NCBI RefSeq assembly: GCF_012317045.1
Contig: NZ_CP051154.1
Location: 3,782,001 to 3,846,000, forward strand
Reading direction: 5' to 3'
Origin: Leifsonia sp. PS1209
Lineage (GTDB): Bacteria; Actinomycetota; Actinomycetes; Actinomycetales; Microbacteriaceae
DNA length: 64,000 bases
A program made the position numbers and the translations under genes. Below, in pieces: positions 25,647-33,790 of this stretch; position 1 is the stretch's first letter; each line of letters opens with the position of its first letter. The notes under the pieces are model-generated. The model was not told the origin of the DNA, made no database searches, and was given only the letters and a program-made list of their open reading frames with translations.

Positions 25647-26579
25647 ATGCGCGCGGTCGTGCTGGGCGGGACGGGAGCCATCGGAGGGGCGACGGCGGAG
25701 AGGCTCGCGCTGAGCGGCTGGACGGTCGACGTCACCGGTCGCGACGCGGCGGCGATGCCCGCCGAACTCGCCGAGGCCGGGGTGCGGTTCCATGCGCTGC
25801 CGCGGACCGACGCATCCGGGATCGGACGGCTGGTCGGCGACGACACCGACCTGCTGGTCGACCTGGTGGCCTACTCAGCACGGGATGTGCGCAGCCTGCT
25901 CCCCGTGATGGGCTCGGTCGCGCACACGGTCGTCATCTCGACCAGGGCCGTCTACGTCGACGCGGACGGGCGACACATCAACGGCGACGAGCCGCCGCGG
26001 TTCGCCGTTCCGCTGCGCGAAGACAATCCGACGCTTCCCCCTGCCGGCGACGACGTCGACCCGTACACGCGCGACGGGTACGCGCCGTCGAAGGTCGCCG
26101 TGGAGCTGGCGGCGCTCAGCAGCGGACTGCCCGTCACGGTGGTCCGGCCGTCGAAGGTGCACGGGCGCTGGGCGCGCAATGCACGCAGCCGGCACTTCGT
26201 CGAGCGGATGCTGCGCGGAGACGAACGGATCGACCTGGCCGAGGGTGGGCGGTCCGTCGACCACCTGACCGCTGCGGCGAACACGGCCGCGCTCATCGAG
26301 GCCATCGCGGGCACGCCGGGGACGCGCATCCTGAACAGTGCCGACCCGGACACGCCGACGGCGGAAGAGATCGCGCGGGCGATCGGCGTGCGGGTGGGCT
26401 GGCAGGGAGTGCTCGACCTCGTGGATGCGCCGGACGACGGCGAGCGCGGGCACCACCCGTGGCGCACGGTGCACCCGATCGTGCTCGACACGACCGCATC
26501 CACGTCGCTCGGCTACACGCCGGTCGGGCGCGGGATCGACCTGCTGATGGACGAAGTGGATTGGGTGCGCCGTGGCTGA
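25647..26579 (+). CDS. NAD-dependent epimerase/dehydratase-family protein
   Basis: A 310-residue extended-SDR-like protein. VVLGGTGAIGGATAERL (3-19) is the nucleotide-binding Gly motif; VVISTRAVYVD and the later GYAPSK give the active-site Ser/Tyr-Lys pattern with a shifted Tyr. The HGRWARNARSRHFVERML segment and the C-terminal half resemble isoflavone-reductase/epimerase-type enzymes acting on nucleotide sugars or small ketones; substrate unknown. The ATG at 25647 is chosen because it begins the beta-strand directly; the frame is open upstream to 25545. It overlaps the next gene by 8 bases. Confidence 0.82.
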   Translation: MRAVVLGGTGAIGGATAERLALSGWTVDVTGRDAAAMPAELAEAGVRFHALPRTDASGIGRLVGDDTDLLVDLVAYSARDVRSLLPVMGSVAHTVVISTRAVYVDADGRHINGDEPPRFAVPLREDNPTLPPAGDDVDPYTRDGYAPSKVAVELAALSSGLPVTVVRPSKVHGRWARNARSRHFVERMLRGDERIDLAEGGRSVDHLTAAANTAALIEAIAGTPGTRILNSADPDTPTAEEIARAIGVRVGWQGVLDLVDAPDDGERGHHPWRTVHPIVLDTTASTSLGYTPVGRGIDLLMDEVDWVRRG

Positions 26580-27639
26580 TCGCGTCATCAGTTCGCTCCG
26601 CTCGCCCGGGAAGCTGCGACCCGGCGACAGGATCGCGGTGCTGTCCCCGTCGTTCGCCGCGCCGGGGTTTGCGCCGGAGGTGCACGAACAGGCCATGCGG
26701 CGGCTCGCCGAGGCGACCGGGCTGGTGCCGGTCGAATACCCGACCACCCGGATGCTCGGCGCGACACCGGAGGCGCGCGCCGCCGACCTGAACGCCGCGT
26801 TCGGCGACCCGGACATCCGGGCGATCATCGCGACGATCGGCGGCGACGACCAGATCACGGTCGTCCCGCATCTCGACGCCGCCCTCCCCACCGCGAACCC
26901 CACGCTCTTCCTCGGCTACAGCGACAACACGAACATCCTGAACTGGATGTGGCACCTCGGGATCGAGGCGTACTACGGCGGTTCCACCCAGGTGCACCTG
27001 GGCCCCGGTCCCGGCATCGACCCCATCCACCTGGCGTCGCTGCGGGCTGCACTGCTCGACGGAGGCCGCCTCGACGTGACCGATCCCGGCGACTCCGAAG
27101 ACTTCGGGATCGACTGGCGTTCGCCGCGCGCGCTGACCGACCACGGCGACCGCGAGACGACCGAACCCTGGGTGTGGGCCGGACCCGCCGCGCGCGTCAC
27201 CGGACGCACCTGGGGCGGATGCATCGAGGTGGTCGACCAGCTGGCGGTCGCCGACCGGCTCCCCGCACTCGACGCGCTGCGCGGCGCGGTGCTCATCCTC
27301 GAGACGAGTGAGGAGGTGCCACCCGCGCGACTGATCCGGCGATGGATGCGCGCCCTCGGCGAGCGCGGCATCCTCGGCGCGGTGGCGGGCGTGATCGTCG
27401 CGCGGCCGGCCGCAAGTGAGTTCGGCGACGTTCCGCCCGCGGCGGACCGGGCCGCATACCGGGCCGAGCAGAGCGCGACCGTCATCGACGAGGTCGCGCG
27501 GTACAACCCAGATGCGGTGGTTTGCGCGGGCGTGCCCTTCGGGCACACGCGGCCGCAGTGGATACTGCCGTACGGCGGCGTGGTGGAGCTGGACGGTGCG
27601 GCGCGGACGCTGGTGGCGGACTACGGCGCGGCCGGCTAG
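26572..27639 (+). CDS. S66 peptidase, LD-carboxypeptidase/MccF-like
   Basis: A 355-residue cytoplasmic serine peptidase of family S66. FLGYSDNT holds the nucleophile Ser (about 118), ILETSEE the Glu (about 244) and PFGHTRPQ the His (about 325), the order of the S66 Ser-Glu-His triad. LRPGDRIAVLSPSF at the start is also typical. The family splits between LD-carboxypeptidases, which recycle murein tetrapeptides, and MccF, which detoxifies microcin C-like peptidyl nucleotides. The GYSDNT form and the WGG loop after the linker fit MccF a little better. GTG start overlaps the epimerase gene, so the two are coupled. Confidence 0.88.
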   Translation: MADRVISSLRSPGKLRPGDRIAVLSPSFAAPGFAPEVHEQAMRRLAEATGLVPVEYPTTRMLGATPEARAADLNAAFGDPDIRAIIATIGGDDQITVVPHLDAALPTANPTLFLGYSDNTNILNWMWHLGIEAYYGGSTQVHLGPGPGIDPIHLASLRAALLDGGRLDVTDPGDSEDFGIDWRSPRALTDHGDRETTEPWVWAGPAARVTGRTWGGCIEVVDQLAVADRLPALDALRGAVLILETSEEVPPARLIRRWMRALGERGILGAVAGVIVARPAASEFGDVPPAADRAAYRAEQSATVIDEVARYNPDAVVCAGVPFGHTRPQWILPYGGVVELDGAARTLVADYGAAG

Positions 27640-27670
27640 ACCGCGCCGCCCGCGTGCCGCCCCGCTGGCC

Positions 27671-27730
27671 GCGAGATGCCAGCAACTGTCGCGCATCCCG
27701 GGCGTTTCGCGACAGTTACTGGTGTCTCGC
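27671..27730. terminator. long inverted repeat between convergent genes, probable bidirectional terminator
   Basis: A 23-base arm at 27671-27693 pairs with 27708-27730, with 20 of 23 matches (22 of 23 when G-U pairs are allowed in the plus-strand RNA) around a 14-base loop. It sits between the stops of the S66 peptidase gene and of the serine hydrolase gene. No T run follows. The arms are longer than most terminators, so it could also be a dispersed palindromic element. Confidence 0.6.
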
Positions 27731-27740
27731 GTGGGGGGCG

Positions 27741-28637
27741 TCAGCCGCGCAGGTGCTCGTAGAGGGCGCGGGCAGCGGCGCCGAGGGCGGCCTCGGCGGC
27801 CGGCTGCACCGATGCGGGGACCGTGGATGCGCTCAGCGCGACGATCGCGAAGCGGGAGCCGTCCGCGTTCTCGAGCACACCGGCCTCGTGCCGCAGGTTG
27901 AGGAGTGTGCCGGTCTTGGACGCCCAGCGGGCGTCGTCGGCGGCCAGGTCGGGGGCGAGGCGGTGGCGGATCGCGTTGCCGTGCAGGTGCTCGCGCAGCC
28001 GTGACGCGGCCACGGGCGGGATGCCGCGCTCGCGCCAGATCGCTTCGAGCAGGTCGGCGAAACCGGCGGCGGTGACCGTGTTGGTGCGCGCGACGTCGAG
28101 CTGCCGCACGGGATGGCCGTGGGCGGGGGTGCTGCCCCGGATGGCGAGGGTGTGGGCGAGGTGCGCGTCGTCGGGCGCGAACCGTTCGAGCGGGGTGTCG
28201 GACAGGTCGGCGAACGGGTGGCGGACGGCGATGCCGCGGATGCCCAGCGCATCCAGGTCGGCCATGACGTCGGCGGCGGGCACCAGGGCGAGGAGGGCGT
28301 CGGCTGCTCCGTTGTCGCTGATGGTGAGAGCGAGCGAGACGAGGTCGTCGACGGCGATGGTCGACGGGTGACGGAACCGGCCGGTGCCCGGGGTGCCCTC
28401 CGCCGGGTCGCCGGGCGGGACGGTCACGGGCGCAGCGCCGCCGATCCGGCCGTCGGCGATGCGGAGGAGGACGGACAGCGCGATCGGCACCTTCGCGAGC
28501 GAGGCGGCCGGGGTGGGGACGTCGGCGTCGATGGCGACCTCGCGGCCGGCGTCGATGTCCCGGACGACGATGGATGCGCGCAGCCCCGCGGCAGCGAGGT
28601 CGGCACGCACGGCGGAGAGGAGGCGGTGGTCAGCCAC
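27741..28637 (-). CDS. class A beta-lactamase-fold serine hydrolase without signal peptide
   Basis: A 298-residue protein of the serine beta-lactamase/DD-peptidase fold: SLAK at 46-49 (Ser46 nucleophile), SDN at 107-109 and KTGT at 240-243. The Glu-xx-Leu-Asn omega loop of true class A enzymes is absent; that region reads LERFAPDDAH. No signal peptide is present, so a cytoplasmic or non-Sec role is implied, which is unusual for this fold. The GTG at 28637 overlaps the LysR gene stop and has GGAGGCG before it, so both come from one transcript. Confidence 0.85.
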   Translation of the reverse strand: MADHRLLSAVRADLAAAGLRASIVVRDIDAGREVAIDADVPTPAASLAKVPIALSVLLRIADGRIGGAAPVTVPPGDPAEGTPGTGRFRHPSTIAVDDLVSLALTISDNGAADALLALVPAADVMADLDALGIRGIAVRHPFADLSDTPLERFAPDDAHLAHTLAIRGSTPAHGHPVRQLDVARTNTVTAAGFADLLEAIWRERGIPPVAASRLREHLHGNAIRHRLAPDLAADDARWASKTGTLLNLRHEAGVLENADGSRFAIVALSASTVPASVQPAAEAALGAAARALYEHLRG

Positions 28638-29523
28638 GCGACGCCTCCGCCCCGAGCGCTGCCGCCAGCTCGTCGGCGACCGCCGTGCGCACCGCATCCA
28701 CGTCGTGGGCGCTGTCGCCGGCAAGCGCGAAACCGCGTGCGAGCGGCAGGCCGGTGAACGGCCGCCAGTGCAGGCCGAGGTCGCGGGCTTCCGCGCTGGT
28801 GCACAGCAGCAGGTCGCCGTCGGCGAGCACCGCGGCGAGCGCGGACGTGACCGACGCATCCACCGGCAGCTGCCCGGGGAGCAGGCCCGCCGCGTACGCC
28901 GCCCTGGTGAGGGGGTCGCGGAGGTGCGGCAGGTCGTCCTCGGGGGCGATCCGGATGCGGGCGCCGGCGTCCGCATCTCTGGTGCTGCGCCCGCGGCGGC
29001 TCGGCCGGAGCGCTTCGAGGCGGAGGGCGCGGTCGGAGGGGCGACGTCCGGCTGCTCCGAGTTCGGCGACCCACTCCGCCTCGTCGACGGGGACGGCGAG
29101 CACGGCAACGCGGACCGCGAGCGTGCTGGCGAGCTCTGCTCTGCGCGGCGGCGGCGCGGCGCGGAACTCGAGGCGCAGGCCGGCCGCGCTCCCGGCCGCG
29201 ACGGTGACGGCGAGGTCGCGTGTCGAGCATCCGGTGGGTACGGCGACCGTCACCGGCCGCAGTCTGGCGCGCTCGGCATCCAGTTCGACCTCGTCGGCGA
29301 GCCGCACGAGGCGACGGGCCGACGGCACGAGGTCGCGCCCGAACGCGGTGAGCACGGCGTGGCGGGCGTTGCGTTCGAGCAGCGGGGCGCCGAGCTGCCG
29401 TTCGAGTGCCAGGATGCGGCGGCTCGCGACCGACTGGGCAACATCCAGGGCTGCCGCGGCGCGCGTCACCGAGCCGCGCTCGTCGATCTCGACGAGCACC
29501 CGGTACGCCGCGATCAGGTCCAC
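28630..29523 (-). CDS. LysR-family regulator
   Basis: A 297-residue LysR-type activator: N-terminal winged helix (MDLIAAYRVLVEIDERGSVTR, then AAAALDVAQSVASRRI) and a periplasmic-binding-like sensor domain. It is read opposite to the class A beta-lactamase gene and in front of a second serine hydrolase gene, the layout of AmpR-type control of a beta-lactamase. The GTG at 29523 is preferred to an ATG 33 bases upstream because TAGGCT lies seven bases before the GTG, fitting a leaderless message. Confidence 0.88.
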   Translation of the reverse strand: MDLIAAYRVLVEIDERGSVTRAAAALDVAQSVASRRILALERQLGAPLLERNARHAVLTAFGRDLVPSARRLVRLADEVELDAERARLRPVTVAVPTGCSTRDLAVTVAAGSAAGLRLEFRAAPPPRRAELASTLAVRVAVLAVPVDEAEWVAELGAAGRRPSDRALRLEALRPSRRGRSTRDADAGARIRIAPEDDLPHLRDPLTRAAYAAGLLPGQLPVDASVTSALAAVLADGDLLLCTSAEARDLGLHWRPFTGLPLARGFALAGDSAHDVDAVRTAVADELAAALGAEASRG

Positions 29524-29539
29524 GCCAAGCAGCCTAACG

Positions 29540-29558
29540 TCATGCTGTTTGCGCATGA
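29540..29558. promoter_or_regulatory. inverted repeat in the LysR/beta-lactamase divergent promoter
   Basis: TCATGC at 29540-29545 and GCATGA at 29553-29558, perfect arms with a 7-base spacer. It lies just upstream of the likely -10 of the lysR gene and about 54 bases before the beta-lactamase start, a good place for a LysR operator. Confidence 0.55.
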
Positions 29559-29611
29559 GTCGGCGCGATCCGGTCTTGGACGGGATAAGTGGCGGCGGTG
29601 AGGCTGGAGGC

Positions 29612-30610
29612 ATGAACGCTCGAACACGAATCGTCCTCCGCGCGGCCGCCGCCACCGTCGCCGCCACCGTGCTGCTGTCCGGGTGCCAGGCGGCGCTCGC
29701 CGCGACAGGGGTGGGGGTGTCCGCGGCGGCGTCCGGGGTGCACGGCACGGCCGGGGCGCCTGCCGCATCCGGCGCCCTCGCTGCATCCGGCATCCCCGGC
29801 ACCCCCGCCGCCCCCGCCGCATCCACCGCCACCAGCCGCGCCTTCGCGGCCCTCGAACGCACCCACGGCGCCACCCTCGGAGTGACCGCCGTCGACACCG
29901 GCAACGGGCGTGCGGTGGGCTACCGGTCGGGTGAGCGGTTCCCGTTCGCGTCGTCCAACAAGACGTTCATCGCCGCCGCCACCCTGCAGCGCACGACCAC
30001 CGCCGACCTCGGCACGGTCATCCACTACACGCGCGCGGATCTGCTCGACTACGCGCCGATCACGAGCCGTTTCGTCGACACCGGCATGACGGTGCGCGAG
30101 CTCCTCGACGCGATGCTCCGCTTCAGCGACAACACCGCGGCCAACCTGCTGGTCGCCCGGCTCGGCGGCCCGGATGCGGTCGAACAGTGGATGCGCGGCA
30201 TCGGCGACCGAGTCACCAACGTCGACCGCGTCGAGCCCGACCTCAACGAGGCCCTACCCGGCGACCCCCGCGACACGACCACCCCTGCCCAGTTCGCCGC
30301 CGACCTGCGCACGGTCGTTCTCGGGAAGACGCTGGAGGCGGCCGATCGGACGCTGCTCCGCAACACGATGCTCGACAACACGACAGGCGACGAGACGATC
30401 CGCGCCGGAGTGGACCCCGCATGGCCGGTCGCCGACAAGACGGGCACGGGTGAATACGGCGTGCGCGACGACATCGCGGTGGTGTACCCGGCAGGCAGGG
30501 CGCCGGTGATCGTCGTGGTGCTGACGCGGAAGGACACGCCGGATGCCACGCCGGACAACGCACTGGTGGCGGAGGCGGCGAAGGTGGCGGTGCGGGCGCT
30601 GGGGCGGTAG
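29612..30610 (+). CDS. class A beta-lactamase, lipoprotein
   Basis: A 332-residue secreted enzyme expected to hydrolyse beta-lactams. N terminus with hydrophobic core and lipobox LSGC, so probably lipid-anchored outside the membrane, then an Ala/Gly/Pro-rich linker to about residue 75. Catalytic marks in order: FASSNK (Ser at about 115, Lys three on), SDN at about 171, EPDLN (omega-loop Glu and Asn, about 208-212) and DKTGTG at about 276. All class A key residues are present. A clear GGAGG precedes the ATG. It is divergent from the lysR gene with the palindrome between them. Confidence 0.92.
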   Translation: MNARTRIVLRAAAATVAATVLLSGCQAALAATGVGVSAAASGVHGTAGAPAASGALAASGIPGTPAAPAASTATSRAFAALERTHGATLGVTAVDTGNGRAVGYRSGERFPFASSNKTFIAAATLQRTTTADLGTVIHYTRADLLDYAPITSRFVDTGMTVRELLDAMLRFSDNTAANLLVARLGGPDAVEQWMRGIGDRVTNVDRVEPDLNEALPGDPRDTTTPAQFAADLRTVVLGKTLEAADRTLLRNTMLDNTTGDETIRAGVDPAWPVADKTGTGEYGVRDDIAVVYPAGRAPVIVVVLTRKDTPDATPDNALVAEAAKVAVRALGR

Positions 30611-30638
30611 GGGGGCTGGCGGGCATCGCGCATCCCCC

Positions 30639-31577
30639 TCACCGCCGCGACAGCATCGTCTCCTCGCCCACGCGAGTCAGCTTCTGGGGGTTGCGGACGA
30701 AGTAGAGGCCGACGATGCGGCCGTCGGCGACCTGGGCGGCGAGGACGCCGTCCATCTCGCCGTCGACGCTGAGGACCAGGGCTGGGTTGCCGTTGACGGT
30801 CGTCGCCGCTCCGGTGACGGATGCGCCCGTCTTGCGGATGCCTCCTGCGATGAAGCGGGCGACCTTGTCGGCGCCGACGATCGGGCGGAGGGCTGCCTGT
30901 TTCACTCCGCCGCCGTCGCTGACGAGCACCACATCCGGGGCCAGCACGGCGAGGACGCCCTGCGTGTCTCCCGTCTCGACCGCGACCCGGAAGGCTTCGA
31001 GGGCCGCTCTGGCCTCGCCGGCCGTGACGGTGACGCGGGGGCGCCGCGCCTCCACGTGGCCGCGGGCGCGGTGGGCGATCTGGCGCACGGCGGCCGGGGT
31101 CCTGTCGACGGCGGCGGCGATCTCGTCGAAGCCGAAACCAAACACCTCGCGCAGCACGAATACGACCCGCTCGGTGGGGCCGAGGGTTTCCAGCACCACC
31201 ATGAGCGCAATCGAGACGGACTCGGCGAGTTCGGCGTCGTCGGCCACATCCGGGGCGGTCAGCAGTGGCTCGGGCAGCCACGGGCCCACGTACGCCTCGC
31301 GGCGGCGCTGCACGGAACGCAGGCGGTTGAGGGCGAGCCGGGTCGCGATCCTGACCAGGTACGCACGCTCGTTGCGCACCTCCGCTCTGTCGACCCTCAC
31401 CCAGCGCAGCCAGGTCTCCTGCAGCACGTCCTCCGCGTCGGCGGCCGAGCCGAGCATCTCGTACGCGACGGTGAACAGCAGGTTCCGGTGGGCGACGAAG
31501 AACTCGGTGGCGTCACCGGATGCGTCGCCCGCCGGGCCGTCCTGCCGGTCCGCATCCTCCGCCTCGTCGTCGCTCAC
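30639..31577 (-). CDS. ECF41-type RNA polymerase sigma factor (SigJ-like) with SnoaL-like C-terminal domain
   Basis: A 312-residue extracytoplasmic-function sigma factor. Region 2 spans about 25-90 (LLFTVAYEMLGSAADAEDVLQETWLRW) and region 4 about 130-185 (ERVVFVLREVFGFGFDEIAAAVD). The linker mark WLPEPL and the C-terminal VRNPQKL, together with a SnoaL-like domain at about 195-305, are the hallmarks of group ECF41, in which the extra domain takes the place of an anti-sigma factor. The GTG at 31577 overlaps the stop of the oxidoreductase gene (GTGA). ECF41 genes are typically next to an oxidoreductase, carboxymuconolactone decarboxylase or epimerase gene that they control, as here. Confidence 0.92.
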   Translation of the reverse strand: MSDDEAEDADRQDGPAGDASGDATEFFVAHRNLLFTVAYEMLGSAADAEDVLQETWLRWVRVDRAEVRNERAYLVRIATRLALNRLRSVQRRREAYVGPWLPEPLLTAPDVADDAELAESVSIALMVVLETLGPTERVVFVLREVFGFGFDEIAAAVDRTPAAVRQIAHRARGHVEARRPRVTVTAGEARAALEAFRVAVETGDTQGVLAVLAPDVVLVSDGGGVKQAALRPIVGADKVARFIAGGIRKTGASVTGAATTVNGNPALVLSVDGEMDGVLAAQVADGRIVGLYFVRNPQKLTRVGEETMLSRR

Positions 31578-32809
31578 GCCAGCTCCCCTCCACCCGAAAC
31601 CGCACCAGCACCCACACCCGACGCGGCACCCACACCCGCACCCGCTTCTGCGAGCATACGGCGGCGCTCCCGATCTCCGAAGGCCGCCGGGAGTCGCGTC
31701 GCCCCGGGATGGCGCGCCTCGATGACCAGCGACTCGACCGTTCCCCAGCACACCACCTCTTTCACTTTCGCTCCCGCGCGCCCGGAGATGTACACCCCCG
31801 TCGCGGTGTCGTTCCTGTGCTCGAACTGGAAGATGCCGCTGCGCCGTCCGAGGCTGATGCACAGTCCGACGAAGCCGAGCACGAACGGCGCCGGCTGCCC
31901 TCCGGCGATGCGGCGCAGTACCGTGTCCGCCGCCGAACCGCCGAGCGGGCCGGCTGCCTGGCAGCTCATCCGCACCGCGAGCCCCGACGGGGCGGCCGAG
32001 TCTCCCGCCGCCACGATGCGGTCGTCGTCCACGCTGGTCAGCGTCTCGTCGGTGACGAGGCGGCCGATGGCGTCCGCGGTCAACCCGCTGCTCCGCGCCA
32101 GTTGCGGCACGCCGAAACCGGTCGCCCACACGGTCACCGCGCTCGGGATGCTGCGTCCGTCCGCCAGCTGGACCGCATCCGATGTCACCGCGGTGACCCG
32201 CGAGCCCTGGCCGTCCTCGATGCGGACGCCGAGCGCCGTCAGCCGTCGCTCGACTGTCCGCCGGGCGCGCTGGTGCAGCGTCGGACCGAGCGGACCGGCG
32301 CAGAACAGTACGACGTCGCGGCCCTGCTCGGCGAGCTCCGCCGCGGTCTCGATGCCCGCCGGGCCACCGCCCACGACGGTGACGGGAGCCGCATCACCTG
32401 CTGCCGCGAGCGCATCCCGCAGCCGTTCGGCGTCGGCCAGGTCGGCGATCGGATGAGCGAACTCAGCCGCGCCCGGCACCTCCAGCACCGCGCGCCCGCT
32501 GCCGAGGGCGTAGACGAGGTAGTCGTAGCCGAGCACGGCACCGGATGCGAGCTGCACGGTCCGCGCATCCCGGTCGATGCGGTCGGCGGTGTCGACCACG
32601 AGCCGGATGCCGTCGGCGAGCACTTTCGCGTATTCGACCACGGCGTCGTCCGAGCCACCGGCCAGCTGGTGCAGCCGGATGCGCTCGACGAAGACGGGTC
32701 GCGCGTTGACAAGGGTCACGGCGATGTCGCCGCGCGTGGTCAGGCGGTTTGCTGCTGTCACTCCTGCGTATCCTCCGCCGATGACGACGACCTGGATCGG
32801 GGTGGTCAT
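31574..32809 (-). CDS. NAD(P)/FAD-dependent oxidoreductase (NDH-2-like), ECF41 partner
   Basis: A 411-residue pyridine-nucleotide disulfide-type flavoenzyme. VVVIGGGYAGVTAANRL is the FAD-binding motif near the N terminus, VTVVGGGPAGIETAAEL the NAD(P)H motif in the middle, and VTVWATGFGVPQLA with DDDRIVAAGDSAAP completes the second FAD contact. It resembles type II NADH dehydrogenases and related quinone reductases but has no obvious C-terminal membrane helix. The ATG at 32809 has AAGGAGA before it and an ECF41-like promoter upstream. It is the probable direct target and functional partner of the co-transcribed sigma factor. Confidence 0.9.
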   Translation of the reverse strand: MTTPIQVVVIGGGYAGVTAANRLTTRGDIAVTLVNARPVFVERIRLHQLAGGSDDAVVEYAKVLADGIRLVVDTADRIDRDARTVQLASGAVLGYDYLVYALGSGRAVLEVPGAAEFAHPIADLADAERLRDALAAAGDAAPVTVVGGGPAGIETAAELAEQGRDVVLFCAGPLGPTLHQRARRTVERRLTALGVRIEDGQGSRVTAVTSDAVQLADGRSIPSAVTVWATGFGVPQLARSSGLTADAIGRLVTDETLTSVDDDRIVAAGDSAAPSGLAVRMSCQAAGPLGGSAADTVLRRIAGGQPAPFVLGFVGLCISLGRRSGIFQFEHRNDTATGVYISGRAGAKVKEVVCWGTVESLVIEARHPGATRLPAAFGDRERRRMLAEAGAGVGAASGVGAGAVSGGGELA

Positions 32810-32842
32810 GAGATCTCCTTCGTTCGACTCTCTGCCCCTTGA

Positions 32843-32869
32843 GACACCGGTGGAGGCGGACGTGTGACA
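32843..32869 (-). promoter_or_regulatory. ECF41-type promoter of the oxidoreductase-sigma operon
   Basis: On the minus strand TGTCACA (32863-32869) is followed after exactly 16 bases by TGTC (32843-32846). The published ECF41 consensus, as I recall it, is TGTCACA with CGTC at the -10. The -10 element lies 33 bases before the oxidoreductase ATG, so the sigma factor should drive its own operon. Confidence 0.75.
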
Positions 32870-32899
32870 CGCGCGGCGGAACAATTCCCGGTTGCCGAG

Positions 32900-32918
32900 T
32901 TAGGTAAGGCTGCCCTAA
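32900..32918 (+). promoter_or_regulatory. IdeR/DtxR iron box
   Basis: TTAGGTAAGGCTGCCCTAA, a close match to the 19-base DtxR/IdeR consensus. It overlaps a TAAGCT -10 candidate (32915-32920) for the siderophore transporter operon starting at 32930. Iron-loaded IdeR would block transcription. Confidence 0.85.
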
Positions 32919-32929
32919 GCTCTTGCATC

Positions 32930-33790
32930 GTGACCTCCCGCCGCCCGACGCATCCCGAGCATCACGCCGGGCTTCGTGCCACCGCCGTCACGGTCGCGTA
33001 CGACGGGGTGGATGTGGTCCACGGCGCCGACCTCGACCTCCCGGCCGGGCGCGTCACGGCGCTGATCGGCCCGAACGGGAGCGGCAAATCCACGCTGCTG
33101 CGCGCCATCGCCCGGCTGCACGCCGCCCGCGCCGGTCGCGTGACGCTGCACGGCGACGGCGACCCGACCGACGCCCTCACCCTCTCCCGCACCGCCTTCG
33201 CCCGCCGAATCACCCTCCTCGCCCAGAGCCGCCCCACCCCCGCCGGCCTGAGCGTGCGCGACGTCGTCGGTTTCGGCCGCCACCCGCACCGGCAGCGGTT
33301 CCGCGGCACCGACCAGGACGGCCCGGCGACCGTCGAGCGCGCCATGTCGCTGACCGGCGTCTCCGAGTTCGCCGAGCGCGGCGTCGAGAGCCTGTCCGGC
33401 GGACAGCTGCAGCGGGTGTGGCTGGCGTGCTGTCTCGCGCAGGACACCGACGTGCTGCTGCTCGACGAGCCGACCACCTACCTCGACCTGCGCTACCAGG
33501 TGGAGATCCTCGACCTCATCCGGGAGCTCGCCGACGTGCACGGCGTGACCATCGGCGTCGTCCTGCACGACCTCGACCAGGCGGCGGCCGTCGCGGATCA
33601 GGTCGTGCTGCTCTCGGCCGGTCGCGTCGTCGCATCCGGCACCGCCGAGCAGGTCTACGACCCCGCGCTCCTCACCGAGACGTACGGCATCCGGATCGAC
33701 GTGGATGTGAACCCGTCGACCGGCATGCCACGAACACACCCGATGGGCAGCCATCACCTGAGAACCGAAAGGACCCCCACCCCCTCATGA
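32930..33790 (+). CDS. siderophore/iron ABC transporter ATPase (FecE/FepC type)
   Basis: A 286-residue ATPase of the ferric-siderophore/B12 importer class. Walker A GPNGSGKST, Q-loop LAQSRPTPAG, signature LSGGQLQR, Walker B VLLLDEPTTYLDL and switch His in VLHDLDQA. The GTG at 32930 is chosen because it follows the iron box and its -10; the frame is open upstream to 32864, but that start would place the operator inside the gene. It is the first gene of a three-gene operon and overlaps the binding-protein gene by ATGA. Confidence 0.92.
   Translation: MTSRRPTHPEHHAGLRATAVTVAYDGVDVVHGADLDLPAGRVTALIGPNGSGKSTLLRAIARLHAARAGRVTLHGDGDPTDALTLSRTAFARRITLLAQSRPTPAGLSVRDVVGFGRHPHRQRFRGTDQDGPATVERAMSLTGVSEFAERGVESLSGGQLQRVWLACCLAQDTDVLLLDEPTTYLDLRYQVEILDLIRELADVHGVTIGVVLHDLDQAAAVADQVVLLSAGRVVASGTAEQVYDPALLTETYGIRIDVDVNPSTGMPRTHPMGSHHLRTERTPTPS

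Noticed and set aside
32864..32929. Longer start of the siderophore ATPase at 32864
   Set aside because: It would place the iron box and the -10 inside the gene and give an unusual N terminus.
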